A DNA stretch of 64,000 bases from Yanghanlia sp047501535 (GTDB taxonomy: Bacteria; Pseudomonadota; Gammaproteobacteria; Burkholderiales; Burkholderiaceae_B): contig NZ_JAZDRJ010000011.1 in assembly GCF_047501535.1 (NCBI RefSeq), positions 62,001 through 126,000 of the forward strand, in the 5' to 3' direction. The position numbers were made by a program, and so were the translations under genes. The notes under the pieces were generated by a model. That model was not told the DNA's origin and did no database searches. It saw only the letters and a list, made by a program, of their open reading frames with translations. This document shows, piece after piece, positions 43,951-54,411 of the stretch; within the stretch, counting starts at the first letter, position 1, and the number at the start of each line of letters is the position of its first letter.

Positions 43951-45075
43951 ATGAAGTTCGTCGACGAAGCAACCATAGAAGTCATTGCCGGGAAAGGCGG
44001 CAACGGTGTGGCGAGCTTTCGCCGCGAAAAATTCATCCCAAAAGGCGGCCCGGATGGCGGTGACGGCGGTCGCGGCGGCAGCATCCACGCTGTTGCGGAT
44101 CGCAACGTAAATACGCTGGTCGATTTCCGCTACGCTCGCCTGCAACGTGCCAAAAATGGTGAACATGGCCGCGGCTCCGACCAGTACGGCGCAGCGGGCG
44201 CCGACATCACCTTGAAAGTGCCTGTCGGCACCATGATTTTCGATGCCGACACTGACGAACTATTGGTGGATTTCTCCCAACATGGGCAAAAAGCTACGCT
44301 TGCAGAAGGTGGCAAGGGTGGCCTGGGCAACCTGCATTTCAAATCCAGTGTCAATCGGGCACCGCGCCAGTTCACATACGGTGAACCGGGCCAACAGCGT
44401 CGCCTGCGCATGGAGCTCAAGGTGCTGGCCGACGTCGGCCTGCTGGGCCTGCCCAACGCCGGAAAATCCACGCTCATCAGCAAAGTGTCGAATGCGCGGC
44501 CCAAAATCGCCGATTACCCCTTCACTACCTTGCACCCAAACTTAGGTGTGGTACGCACCTCGCCCAGCCGCAGTTTCGTCATCGCCGACATCCCTGGCCT
44601 GATCGAAGGAGCGTCGGAAGGCGCTGGTCTAGGCCACCTTTTTCTTCGCCACCTGTCCCGCACACGAGTGTTGCTGCATATTGTCGATGTTTCATCGCCC
44701 GACCCAGAGTTCGACGCGATTGAACAGGCCGCCATTGATGCGCGTGCCATCACAGAAGAGCTGCGCCGCTACGATGCCACTCTCTATGAAAAGCCTCGCT
44801 GGCTAGTACTGAACAAACTCGATATGGTGGCCGACCCGCAAGCTGCCCAAGAGCGGCTGTGTGAATTGTTAGATTGGAAAGGCCCGGTATTCGGCATTTC
44901 CGCCGTGACGGGTGATGGCACGCAGCAACTTATCTGGGCGCTGCAGGACTGGCTGGATGCTGAGAAACAGCGCGACAATATCGCCCAAGACAAACTTGAA
45001 GGCATACATATCGAAGACGACCCGCGCTTCGACCCTGCCCGCTCCACCCCCGATAACAACGAGCCTCAGAGCTAA
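43951..45075 (+). CDS. obgE: GTPase ObgE/CgtA
   Basis: Essential GTPase acting in late 50S assembly and stress signalling. The 374 residues comprise the glycine-rich Obg fold (1-158, GGNGVASFRREK, GGPDGGDGGRGG), the G domain (Walker A GLPNAGKSTL, DIPGLIEGAS, NKLD, SAVTG) and a short acidic tail. The C-terminus varies in the family. A sequence TAGAAT upstream at 43918 may be a -10. Confidence 0.97.
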   Translation: MKFVDEATIEVIAGKGGNGVASFRREKFIPKGGPDGGDGGRGGSIHAVADRNVNTLVDFRYARLQRAKNGEHGRGSDQYGAAGADITLKVPVGTMIFDADTDELLVDFSQHGQKATLAEGGKGGLGNLHFKSSVNRAPRQFTYGEPGQQRRLRMELKVLADVGLLGLPNAGKSTLISKVSNARPKIADYPFTTLHPNLGVVRTSPSRSFVIADIPGLIEGASEGAGLGHLFLRHLSRTRVLLHIVDVSSPDPEFDAIEQAAIDARAITEELRRYDATLYEKPRWLVLNKLDMVADPQAAQERLCELLDWKGPVFGISAVTGDGTQQLIWALQDWLDAEKQRDNIAQDKLEGIHIEDDPRFDPARSTPDNNEPQS

Positions 45076-45153
45076 CCCCAGAACAACGGCCCCCACTGCC
45101 TGCCCGGCTGCGGCAGGCGTATTCTTGCTGAACCTTGCTACACCGCTGCGCCC

Positions 45154-46317
45154 ATGTCCGATCTTAAAAACACTGCACCCGTCGCCACAAACGCCCGCCG
45201 TCTGGTCATTAAAGTCGGCTCATCCCTGGTGACCAATGAAGGCCGCGGGTTGGATCTTGAGGCTGTCGAACAGTGGGCCAGGCAAATCGCCGCCCTGCAT
45301 GCGCAAGACCGCCAGATTGTGCTGGTTTCCAGCGGCGCCATTGCTGAAGGGATGGCCAGGCTGGGATGGCCCCGGCGCCCCAGCGCCATGCATGAACTGC
45401 AAGCCGCTGCCGCTGTCGGCCAGATGGGCTTGGTGCAAGGCTATGAAGCCGCGTTTGCGCGCCATGGTATCCGCACAGCTCAAATTCTGCTCACCCACGA
45501 AGACTTGGCCGACCGAAAGCGCTACCTGAACGCCCGCAGTACGCTCTATACGCTGCTCGCTCTGGGTGTCGTTCCCATCGTTAACGAAAACGATACCGTT
45601 GTCACCGATGAGATCCGTCTCGGCGACAACGACACCTTAGGTGCCCTGGTCACAAACCTCATCGAGGCTGAAACCCTGATTATTCTTACCGATCAGTCGG
45701 GCCTGTATACTGCCGACCCGCGTAAAGACCCATCCGCCGAACTGATTAGCGTGGCCCGTGCAGGCGACTCAAAGCTAGAGAAAATGGCGGGCGGCTCCGG
45801 CAGCAACATCGGCACCGGCGGTATGCTGACAAAAGTGCTGGCAGCCAAACGCGCTGCCAACAGTGGGGGCCACACCATCATTGCCAGCGGGCGCGAACCC
45901 GACGTGCTGGAACGCTTGGCATCGGGCGAGCGCATTGGCACAGAACTGCAAGCGGTTCTACCCATCCGTTCCGCCCGACAACGCTGGCTGGCCAACCACT
46001 TACGCCTGCGCGGTCATCTGACTCTCGACCGGGGAGCGGTCAAAGCACTGACCGATGGTCATAAAAGCCTGCTGGCTATCGGCGTCACTGCAGTAAGCGG
46101 CGATTTCGAACGCGGCGACGTTGTGGCCTGTGTGGACGAGAACGGCAAGGAACTCGCACGTGGGCTAGTCAACTACTCGGCAGGCGACACCCGCCGCATC
46201 CTGCGCCAGCCCAGCCATCGTATCGCCGATATTCTCGGCCACATGACAGACGCCGAACTTATACATCGCGACAATATGGTGGTTGCCCGCCCTAGCGACT
46301 CCAACCCCTCTGCCTAA
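45154..46317 (+). CDS. proB: Glutamate 5-kinase
   Basis: First step of proline synthesis, feedback-inhibited by proline. The 387 residues have an amino-acid-kinase domain (VIKVGSSLVTNEG, VSSGAIAEGM, NENDTVVTDEIRLGDNDTLGALV, GTGGMLTKVLAAKRA) and a C-terminal PUA domain (about 290-370, KSLLAIGVTAVSGDFERGDVV). It follows obgE in the common obgE-proB order. An inverted repeat (46326-46334 with 46378-46386) follows the stop. Confidence 0.97.
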   Translation: MSDLKNTAPVATNARRLVIKVGSSLVTNEGRGLDLEAVEQWARQIAALHAQDRQIVLVSSGAIAEGMARLGWPRRPSAMHELQAAAAVGQMGLVQGYEAAFARHGIRTAQILLTHEDLADRKRYLNARSTLYTLLALGVVPIVNENDTVVTDEIRLGDNDTLGALVTNLIEAETLIILTDQSGLYTADPRKDPSAELISVARAGDSKLEKMAGGSGSNIGTGGMLTKVLAAKRAANSGGHTIIASGREPDVLERLASGERIGTELQAVLPIRSARQRWLANHLRLRGHLTLDRGAVKALTDGHKSLLAIGVTAVSGDFERGDVVACVDENGKELARGLVNYSAGDTRRILRQPSHRIADILGHMTDAELIHRDNMVVARPSDSNPSA

Positions 46318-46388
46318 AAGCCATACGGGCGGCGCAAGCCCCCGTGGGCGGCCACGCCGGCCCCGGAGAAACAAGCCCGCCGCCCGAC

Positions 46389-46877
46389 CTACATGCCAGT
46401 CGGGATGTGGGTGATTTCTTTGACTTCTTCCATGACAATGCAGCTTTTGGTCTGCGTCACACCGGGCAAAGCCAGCAGAATATCCCCAAGCAGACGGCGA
46501 TACTGCCCGATTTCTCCGATGCGCGCCTTCACCATGTAATCGAAGTCCCCCGACACCAGATGGCATTCCTGCACCTGAGGGATACTCAGGATTTCCTTGC
46601 GAAAGTCCTCAAAACTGCGACTGGACTTATGCGTAAGAGAAATTTCCACGAACACCAATAAACTTGCTCCCAGCGCCGCTGGCGACACCTTAGCGTAGTA
46701 GCCGGTGATGACGCCCTCACGCTCTAACCGCCGCACCCGCTCGATGCACGGCGTGACCGTCAGCCCTACTTTATCCGCCAGCTCGGTCATGGACATCCGG
46801 CCATCCTGCTGCAACAACTCCAATATATGGCGGTCGACCCTATCTAGGGACACTTCACCGTGGGGCCGGGTTCTCAT
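46389..46877 (-). CDS. Lrp/AsnC-family regulator, probably controlling dadA
   Basis: A 162-residue regulator with an N-terminal helix-turn-helix (SMTELADKVGLTVTPCIERVRRLEREGVI) and a C-terminal RAM ligand domain (LVSGDFDYMVKARIGEIGQYRRLLGDILLALPGV). It is divergent from dadA with a 165-bp AT-rich gap, the arrangement of DadR-dadA in Pseudomonas, where alanine is the effector. Regulation of dadA and of itself is therefore likely, but the effector is inferred. Confidence 0.88.
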   Translation of the reverse strand: MRTRPHGEVSLDRVDRHILELLQQDGRMSMTELADKVGLTVTPCIERVRRLEREGVITGYYAKVSPAALGASLLVFVEISLTHKSSRSFEDFRKEILSIPQVQECHLVSGDFDYMVKARIGEIGQYRRLLGDILLALPGVTQTKSCIVMEEVKEITHIPTGM

Positions 46878-46959
46878 GCCTTTCTCTCCTTAATTCAGTG
46901 GTTCTGACCAGCGCAGGAAGAATTCCTGCTTGCTGCCTGATTTTCAGTTTGGATCAGTA

Positions 46960-47012
46960 TTTTTTACTAGTTTTTCAATATATATACGAAAAAACACTAT
47001 GGATTTTTTCGT
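46960..47012. promoter_or_regulatory. A-tract array and inverted repeat between the Lrp regulator and dadA
   Basis: ACGAAAAAA (46986-46994) and TTTTTTCGT (47004-47012) are perfect 9-bp arms around 9 nt, 31 bp upstream of the dadA ATG. T or A runs at 46960-46965, 46971-46975, 46989-46994 and 47004-47009 suggest intrinsically bent DNA. Lrp proteins favour such sites, so this is a plausible operator. Confidence 0.5.
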
Positions 47013-47042
47013 AAGATAGTAGAACCTTTTGGAGACAAAGTC

Positions 47043-48338
47043 ATGAAGATCGCTGTGTTGGGCGCCGGCGTAGTCGGCATCACAACTGCCTATTACTTGG
47101 CTCGTGCCGGACATGAAGTGGATGTCTACGACCGGCAGGAAGGCCCGGCTCTGGAAACCAGTTTTGCCAATGCAGGGCAGATTTCCTTTGGCTATTCCTC
47201 GCCATGGGCCGCCCCGGGCATTCCTTTCAAAGCCTTGAAGTGGCTGTTTGCCGAACACCCACCCCTCACGATTCGCCCCGACGGCAGCCTCACGCAACTG
47301 CAATGGATGTTCCAAATGTGGCGCAACTGCACCAGCGCCCGGTATGCGGTTAATAAAGAAAGGCTGTTGCGCATTTCCGACTACAGCCGCCAATGCCTGG
47401 AGCAATTGCGTAATGAAACCGGTATCCGCTATGAAGGACGCCGCCAGGGCACCTTGCAGCTATTTCGGACCCAGCAGCAACTGGACGCCGCCGCACTAGA
47501 CATGCAAGCGCTGGCAGAAGCGGGCATCATGCACGAACTGCTGGATTCCTCCAGGCTGATCACGGCGGAGCCGGGTTTAGCAGCCAGCGCCCACAAGTTT
47601 GTTGGGGGCTTACGTACCCCTGATGACGAAACCGGCGACTGCCACCTGTTCACGATTCGTCTGGCCGAGCTCGCCCAACAGGCTGGCGTACGTTTCCACT
47701 ACGGTACAGCTCTTGATGCCCTGCACACTCAAGGTGGCGCAGTCGCCGGCGTGCAGTCGGGGGCGGGTCAGATCAAAGCCGACGCCTATGTGTTGGCGCT
47801 GGGCTCGTGGTCGAGCCGATTCCTGCAGGGCGTATTGCGCATTCCCGTCTATCCCCTGAAAGGCTATTCCATTACAGTGCCTCTGGCCGATGAAACTCGC
47901 GCACCCGTCTCCACCCTTCTGGATGAAAGCTACAAAGTCGCGCTGACTCGTTTTGATGACAGGATTCGCGTAGGCGGCATGGCCGAGGTGGTTGGCTATG
48001 ACTTGCGACTGGACCCGCGCCGCCAGGCTACTCTGGAAATGGTTGTCGATGACGTATTCCCGGGCGCACGGCAGCCCGGCCAGTTGGAATTCTGGGCCGG
48101 ACTGCGCCCCAAAACGCCCGACAGCACGCCGATTATCGGCGCAACGCCTATCAAGGGCCTGTATTTGAACACCGGGCACGGCACACTTGGCTGGACAATG
48201 TCTTGCGGCAGTGGCCGCCTGCTAGCAGATATTATTTCGGGGCGCACACCCGATATCCAGCACCAGGACTTATCGGTGTATCGTTACTACGGGCCGGGAG
48301 CCGACACGTTAACAACGGGTGCGACAGCCACTGCCTGA
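47043..48338 (+). CDS. dadA: D-amino acid dehydrogenase (DadA)
   Basis: Membrane-associated FAD enzyme that oxidises D-alanine and other D-amino acids. The 431 residues match E. coli DadA over their length: FAD-binding GAGVVGITTAYYLARAGHEV, ETSFANAGQISFGYSSPWAAPG, GRRQGTLQLFRT, YPLKGYSITVP, FDDRIRVGGMAE, and the C-terminal LNTGHGTLGWTMSCGSG. The racemase dadX is not in the window. The 3' end overlaps the convergent OmpR-like gene by about 52 bp. Confidence 0.95.
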   Translation: MKIAVLGAGVVGITTAYYLARAGHEVDVYDRQEGPALETSFANAGQISFGYSSPWAAPGIPFKALKWLFAEHPPLTIRPDGSLTQLQWMFQMWRNCTSARYAVNKERLLRISDYSRQCLEQLRNETGIRYEGRRQGTLQLFRTQQQLDAAALDMQALAEAGIMHELLDSSRLITAEPGLAASAHKFVGGLRTPDDETGDCHLFTIRLAELAQQAGVRFHYGTALDALHTQGGAVAGVQSGAGQIKADAYVLALGSWSSRFLQGVLRIPVYPLKGYSITVPLADETRAPVSTLLDESYKVALTRFDDRIRVGGMAEVVGYDLRLDPRRQATLEMVVDDVFPGARQPGQLEFWAGLRPKTPDSTPIIGATPIKGLYLNTGHGTLGWTMSCGSGRLLADIISGRTPDIQHQDLSVYRYYGPGADTLTTGATATA

Positions 48339-49057
48339 TTAGCGAACTCTACGCCAATTTCGTAACCTACCCGCCTGACTGAGCGTATCGGCGTGCCGGT
48401 ACCCGCCGCAATGAACTTGCGCCGCAAGCGGCTGACCAATACGCTCAACCGGCGGGCAGCCGCCCCCGCATAGCCCGCCGAACACCCGCCGTCGGATTCG
48501 ATACCTTCTATCGCTTCTACCAGCCTGGCATGGCTGGCACGGCGCCCTGGCGCGTGGTAAAGCGTCAGCATAATGGCGCGTTCGGCGGCTGTTAGCTCAA
48601 CCTCAATCCCCCCGGGCGCTTGGACAACCCAAGCCCGCGATGTCAATCTCCATACCCCCTGCGGAGGCTGCTCTGTGGAGCCCGCCCGCCCCACCAGCCT
48701 GAGCAAGGCAGACACTATCAGCTCGACAGGCGCACACTGGGGCCAGCAGGTATCAATACTGCTACCCAAACACTGCACCAGCGAACCCTCAGTTGTGGAA
48801 GGCAGTAAGGTCATTATGGAAGCCGCCGGAGCGGCTGCCCTCAAGGCGTGTGCAGCTTGGCAACACACTCCTGATTCACCCACCAGCACAACCACTTGAG
48901 GCTCCGGTGACGCGGCGGCATTTTCTACCGCAGCGCACAAGGCCTCTATTCCCGCATACAAACGCAGACCCAGGCCTTTCCTCAGCAACTCTGCCTGTAG
49001 CGGCTGCATTGCAGCAACTTCTACCTCCTGAAAGAGATGTATGAACCCTGCAGCCAT
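48287..49057 (-). CDS. OmpR-type winged-helix protein without a recognisable receiver
   Basis: A 256-residue protein. The C-terminal half (about 130-240) is a transcription-regulator winged helix: a predicted LTAAERAIMLTLYHAPGRRASHARLVEAIEG helix pair and a recognition helix VLVSRLRRKFIAAGTGTPIRSVRRVGYEIG. The N-terminal half (about 1-125) has alternating beta-helix pattern (PQVVVLVGESG, SIMTLLP) but no phospho-acceptor Asp in the usual place. It would therefore act as an orphan, unphosphorylated regulator. AAGGAA precedes the ATG. It overlaps dadA's 3' end by about 52 bp. Target unknown. Confidence 0.68.
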   Translation of the reverse strand: MAAGFIHLFQEVEVAAMQPLQAELLRKGLGLRLYAGIEALCAAVENAAASPEPQVVVLVGESGVCCQAAHALRAAAPAASIMTLLPSTTEGSLVQCLGSSIDTCWPQCAPVELIVSALLRLVGRAGSTEQPPQGVWRLTSRAWVVQAPGGIEVELTAAERAIMLTLYHAPGRRASHARLVEAIEGIESDGGCSAGYAGAAARRLSVLVSRLRRKFIAAGTGTPIRSVRRVGYEIGVEFANQAVAVAPVVNVSAPGP

Positions 49058-49187
49058 ACCGTGTTCCTTGCGATACCAAAAGTCAGTGCGGCTTATAACC
49101 GCCCCTCGGTCGGATGACGCTGATTACTCTAACTCAAATCAAACACGAACGTGATTGCAGTTATCACCAATGTGTTTGCATTTACCC

Positions 49188-49207
49188 GTTCAATCACGAT
49201 TGTGAAC
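49188..49207. promoter_or_regulatory. Candidate XRE operator at the regulator's start
   Basis: CAATC-AC-GATTG (49191-49202) is a perfect dyad, flanked by GTTC and GAAC, and overlaps the GTG at 49202. A related half (CGTGATTG at 49150-49157) lies upstream as an inverted partner of CAATCACG at 49191-49198. Such sites fit self-repression by XRE regulators; function inferred. Confidence 0.4.
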
Positions 49208-49585
49208 ACTTTTGGCAACCGTCTTCGCTTCGCTAGGAATCTACGCCAGCTCACCCAGCAAGAGCTGGCGCGTTTGTGTGGACTGTCGCAAGGCGCCATC
49301 GGAAACTACGAAACCGACAGCCGCCGTAGCCCAAAAGATGTTTTCCGCATTGCTGAAGCCTTAAATGTCGAGGCCGCTTGGCTGGCGATGGGAACGGGCC
49401 CCATGGAGCCGGCCGCGCCGTCGCGAATCGCCGATACTCCATTGCAAAGTGCATCTTGGCCCTTTCCTGGCGTTGATCCTGACCGTATCTGGGCGCTCTC
49501 TGCCGACCAGCGCGAAATGCTTGAAAGCACGCTCGCTGCAATGATTGCCATGTTTGAGAAACGCACGACGAAGAACCGCGTTTAG
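49202..49585 (+). CDS. XRE-family helix-turn-helix regulator
   Basis: A small regulator whose N-terminal domain has FGNRLRFARNLRQLTQQELARLCGLSQGAIGNYETDSRR, a Cro/C1 helix-turn-helix. From the GTG at 49202 it has 127 residues; an upstream GTG at 49151 would add 17 residues that look non-homologous and overlap the candidate operator. The C-terminal part (WPFPGVDPDRIWALSADQREMLESTLAAMIAMF) probably forms helices for dimerisation. Prophage or chromosomal origin is not evident. Lies between the OmpR-like gene and the thiC riboswitch. Confidence 0.75.
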   Translation: MNTFGNRLRFARNLRQLTQQELARLCGLSQGAIGNYETDSRRSPKDVFRIAEALNVEAAWLAMGTGPMEPAAPSRIADTPLQSASWPFPGVDPDRIWALSADQREMLESTLAAMIAMFEKRTTKNRV

Positions 49586-49604
49586 GTTTTCTGTATACTT
49601 CCAT

Positions 49605-49684
49605 CCACGCAGGGGTACTCGCCACAGACAGGCGGGTTGAGAAATACCCTTCGTACCAGTACGGATAATGCCGATGCTGGGAGC
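49605..49684 (+). promoter_or_regulatory. TPP riboswitch upstream of thiC
   Basis: A thiamine-pyrophosphate aptamer. Conserved parts: GGGGTA (49611-49616), GTTGAGA (49635-49641), TACCCTT (49644-49650) and GGATAATGCCGATGCTGGGAG (49662-49682, written over positions because of length). CCAG/CTGG and CGG/CCG pairs close the P4-P5 arm. The order and spacing match the THI box. A TATACT -10 lies at 49593-49598. A small hairpin (49702-49706 with 49716-49720) follows, possibly part of the expression platform. The location directly before thiC fits thiamine feedback. Confidence 0.88.
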
Positions 49685-49769
49685 GCACCCGTGGCGGAGC
49701 GTCGTCTTTGTTCTGCAGACGGCTTCTTCAAGACGGAAACCATTCCCGCTCGGCTCCATAAATCTAACA

Positions 49770-51695
<1,926 letters not shown>

Positions 51696-51701
51696 ACGAA
51701 A

Positions 51702-51728
51702 CAGGCCCTCAGAACATCTGAGGGCCTG
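51702..51728. terminator. Hairpin between thiC and the OmpA-like gene
   Basis: 12-bp perfect arms (51702-51713 and 51717-51728) with a 3-nt loop lie between the convergent stops. On the minus strand the stem is followed by TTTCGTTT, so it is likely the terminator of the OmpA-like gene. A second 7-bp perfect hairpin (51753-51759 with 51773-51779) lies nearer that gene. Confidence 0.65.
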
Positions 51729-51791
51729 CGAAATTACAGTCTATTTAGCAATACCAGGGGCGCTTGCGGGCACCCTGGTTCAAACCTGCTA

Positions 51792-52448
51792 TTACTGTTG
51801 GACGGCGTAGAGGTAGAGCTCTACACGGCGGTTCATAGCACGGCCTTCCGCTGTCGAGTTATCAGCCACGGGGTTGTTCGGGCCCCGGCCTTCTGACCTC
51901 ACATGGGCGTGAGGCACACCACGCGAAGCCAGGTAATTGGTGACTGCGTTGGCGCGGTTAACGGACAAGGTCTGGTTGACCTGCATGGAACCGGTACTGT
52001 CGGTGTGACCAATGGATACCGCACGCAACTCTGGGTGCTGAACCAAGGCACGCGCTACGCTGTCAAGCACGGGTAGCAATGCAGGCTTCAGTTCGTATTT
52101 GCCCGTGTCGAAAGATACATTGCTGGGAATATTGACCCGCAACGAACCGTCGGGCATTTCTGTGACATCAACCCCCAGACCGGACGCGCCGGACTGCTCA
52201 ACATCGTTCTTCACACCCGACCAGTTGTAACCGACGATACCCCCAGCCACAGCGCCAACCCCGGCGCCAATCGCAGCAGCGCGGCTGCTGTCGCCGATCA
52301 GTGCACCGAGGCCTGCGCCCACAGCTGCGCCTGTTCCTGCGCCAATGGCCGTTCGGCCCCCCTGGCTTCCGGTAGCAGTGCAACCCACTGCAAGAGCCAA
52401 TGCGCCCAAGCCACACGCTAAGCGTGTCATACGCGTCGAAACTTTCAT
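51792..52448 (-). CDS. Glycine-zipper OmpA-family lipoprotein
   Basis: Outer-membrane lipoprotein that binds peptidoglycan. I start at 52448 (MKVSTRMTRL, with AAGGAGAA upstream), giving 218 residues. The signal ends in lipobox AVGC (C23). A glycine-zipper region (GAGTGAAVGAGLGALIG, IGAGVGAVAGGIVGY) follows, then an OmpA C-terminal domain (about 105-215: NVSFDTGKYELKP, SIGHTDSTGSMQVNQTLSVNRANAV, RVELYL). This is the YiaD-type architecture. Confidence 0.92.
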   Translation of the reverse strand: MKVSTRMTRLACGLGALALAVGCTATGSQGGRTAIGAGTGAAVGAGLGALIGDSSRAAAIGAGVGAVAGGIVGYNWSGVKNDVEQSGASGLGVDVTEMPDGSLRVNIPSNVSFDTGKYELKPALLPVLDSVARALVQHPELRAVSIGHTDSTGSMQVNQTLSVNRANAVTNYLASRGVPHAHVRSEGRGPNNPVADNSTAEGRAMNRRVELYLYAVQQ

Positions 52449-52534
52449 ACGGATTCTCCTTGTTTTACGCAGGCAAGGTGTCTGCCTGGGAAGCATCGTA
52501 ACAAGAGCCCGCCAACAGCATTGTTAAATTTGGT

Positions 52535-53275
52535 TTAGTGCAGAATTTGTTTGAGAAATAGTTGCGTACGCTCGTGTTGCGGCGAATCGAAGAAAACATC
52601 AGGAGTATTTTCTTCAATGATCTCGCCCTGATCCATAAAAATAACGCGGTCGGCCACCTTGCGTGCAAAGCCCATCTCGTGGGTGACACATAGCATGGTC
52701 ATGCCACTTTTTTCTGCCAGGCTCACCATAACATCCAGCACTTCCTTGACCATTTCCGGGTCAAGAGCGGAAGTCGGCTCGTCGAACAACATGATTTTTG
52801 GATTCATGCATAGCGAGCGGGCAATGGCCACCCGCTGCTGCTGCCCCCCCGACAGCTGGCCGGGGTATTTGTCGGCCTGCTCGGGAATACGTACGCGTTC
52901 CAGATACTTCATGGCACTGGCTTCGGCTTCAGCCTTGCTCTTCTTCAGCACCCAAATGGGGCCGAGCGTGAGGTTTTCCAGCACCGTAAGGTGAGGAAAC
53001 AGGTTGAAGTGCTGGAACACCATGCCGACATCGCGGCGTATGGTTTCGATATGTTTAAGGTCGCTTGTGAGCTCGGTGCCGTCAACCACAATACGCCCCT
53101 GCTGGTGCTCTTCCAACCGGTTGATGCAACGGATCATGGTGGACTTTCCTGACCCTGATGGGCCGCAGATCACAATACGCTCGCCTGGCGCCACATTCAG
53201 GTTCAGGTTGCGTAATACGTGGAATTGTCCGTACCACTTGTTAACGTTTTCAAGGCGGATGATGGCCTCGGACAT
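52535..53275 (-). CDS. aapP: Polar/general amino-acid ABC transporter ATP-binding protein (AapP-like)
   Basis: ATPase of the amino-acid importer. I start at 53275 (MSEAIIRLENVNKWYG), 246 residues; the frame is open further upstream in non-homologous sequence. Walker A GPSGSGKST, Q-loop VFQHFNLFPHLTVLENL, signature LSGGQQQR, Walker B IMLFDEPTSALDPE and H-loop VTHEMGFARKVAD are all intact. It is the fourth gene of an aapJ-aapQ-aapM-aapP run on the minus strand. Confidence 0.93.
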   Translation of the reverse strand: MSEAIIRLENVNKWYGQFHVLRNLNLNVAPGERIVICGPSGSGKSTMIRCINRLEEHQQGRIVVDGTELTSDLKHIETIRRDVGMVFQHFNLFPHLTVLENLTLGPIWVLKKSKAEAEASAMKYLERVRIPEQADKYPGQLSGGQQQRVAIARSLCMNPKIMLFDEPTSALDPEMVKEVLDVMVSLAEKSGMTMLCVTHEMGFARKVADRVIFMDQGEIIEENTPDVFFDSPQHERTQLFLKQILH

Positions 53276-53298
53276 GCTCGACTCCTTGTTCCGCTTGA

Positions 53299-54411
53299 TC
53301 AGCGTTGATATCCCTTGTCCAGGTGACGTTCCAGACCCTGGCTGTAGCGGGAGATCGCAAAACAGAAAATGAAATAGATCACGGCGATAAACACATAGGC
53401 TTCCACACTGAAGCCGCGCCAAGCCGCATCGGCGATAGCCGCCTTGGCCGCTTGCGTGAGATCGAAAATACCTATGATGACCACCAGCGACGTGTCTTTG
53501 AAAAGAGCGATGAATATACCCACCAGCGGCGGAATAACGACCCGCAGCGCCTGCGGCAGAATAATCAACCTGGTCTGCTGCCAATAGCTCAAACCTAGGG
53601 AATCGGCCCCTTCATACTGGCCTTTGGGTATGGCTTGCAAGCCACCTCTGACGGTTTCGGCAATATATGCGGCGGCAAACAGAATGATGGCAATCTGCGC
53701 TCGCAGCAGCTTGTCGATCGTAAAGCCTTCGGGCAAAAACAGCGGCAGCATTACAGACGACATGAACAACAGGCTGATGAGCGGCACTCCGCGGATCAAT
53801 TCAATATAAATAATGCACAACGACTTGATGGCCGGCATATGAGAGCGGCGCCCCAGGGCCAGCAACACCCCCAAGGGAAATGCGAAGGCAATACCAAAGG
53901 TGGACAAAATGAGCGTAAGGGGCAGACCGCCCCAGCGATCATTTTCGACATAGGATAACCCGAACACTCCCCCCCACATCAGCACAGCCACAGCGATCAG
54001 GGCCAGTGTCCACATCACGACCAGCCAGGGCTTCCAGAAAAGGCGGATGGCACTGCAGATCAGCGCTGCCACCAGTACCAGAGTAGCCAGCAATGGCCGC
54101 CACTGCTCGTCGTAGGGGTACACACCGAACAAAATCAATCGATGTTTCTCGGCAATGAAAGCCCAACACGCTCCGGCCGCCTGGCGGCATTCCTGAGCGG
54201 TGTCAGAGGTGAAGTCCGCGTCAAGGAACAGCCAGTCCAGCATGGCGGGAATCGCCATGACAAGCAGCCAGCTAACCAGCACTGTGAGCAAGGTATTCAG
54301 CGGCGACGAGAACAGGTTCTCTTTCAACCAGGCCAGCCGCCCGATAGAGGAAGCAGGCGGAAGCATCTGGGCACTTGAATTGGCATTCATGTCAGCGCTC
54401 CACCAGCGCAA
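53299..54411 (-). CDS. aapM: General L-amino-acid ABC transporter permease (AapM-like)
   Basis: A 370-residue HisM-type permease. After an N-terminal cytoplasmic stretch there are about eight hydrophobic segments. The membrane core includes the conserved EAA-loop segment (GLSYWQQTRLIILPQALRVVIPPLVG) and TSLVVIIGIFDLTQAAK. An insert of about 100 residues between helices 1 and 3 is characteristic of AapM. It overlaps aapQ by 20 bp and is followed by aapP after 23 bp. Confidence 0.92.
   Translation of the reverse strand: MRWWSADMNANSSAQMLPPASSIGRLAWLKENLFSSPLNTLLTVLVSWLLVMAIPAMLDWLFLDADFTSDTAQECRQAAGACWAFIAEKHRLILFGVYPYDEQWRPLLATLVLVAALICSAIRLFWKPWLVVMWTLALIAVAVLMWGGVFGLSYVENDRWGGLPLTLILSTFGIAFAFPLGVLLALGRRSHMPAIKSLCIIYIELIRGVPLISLLFMSSVMLPLFLPEGFTIDKLLRAQIAIILFAAAYIAETVRGGLQAIPKGQYEGADSLGLSYWQQTRLIILPQALRVVIPPLVGIFIALFKDTSLVVIIGIFDLTQAAKAAIADAAWRGFSVEAYVFIAVIYFIFCFAISRYSQGLERHLDKGYQR

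Noticed and set aside
46326..46386. Inverted repeat after proB as an intrinsic terminator
   Set aside because: The 9-bp arms are separated by 43 nt with no T run, so termination is not well supported.
49668..49769. N-terminal extension of thiC
   Set aside because: It overlaps the riboswitch and its residues do not resemble ThiC; the ATG at 49770 gives the normal length.
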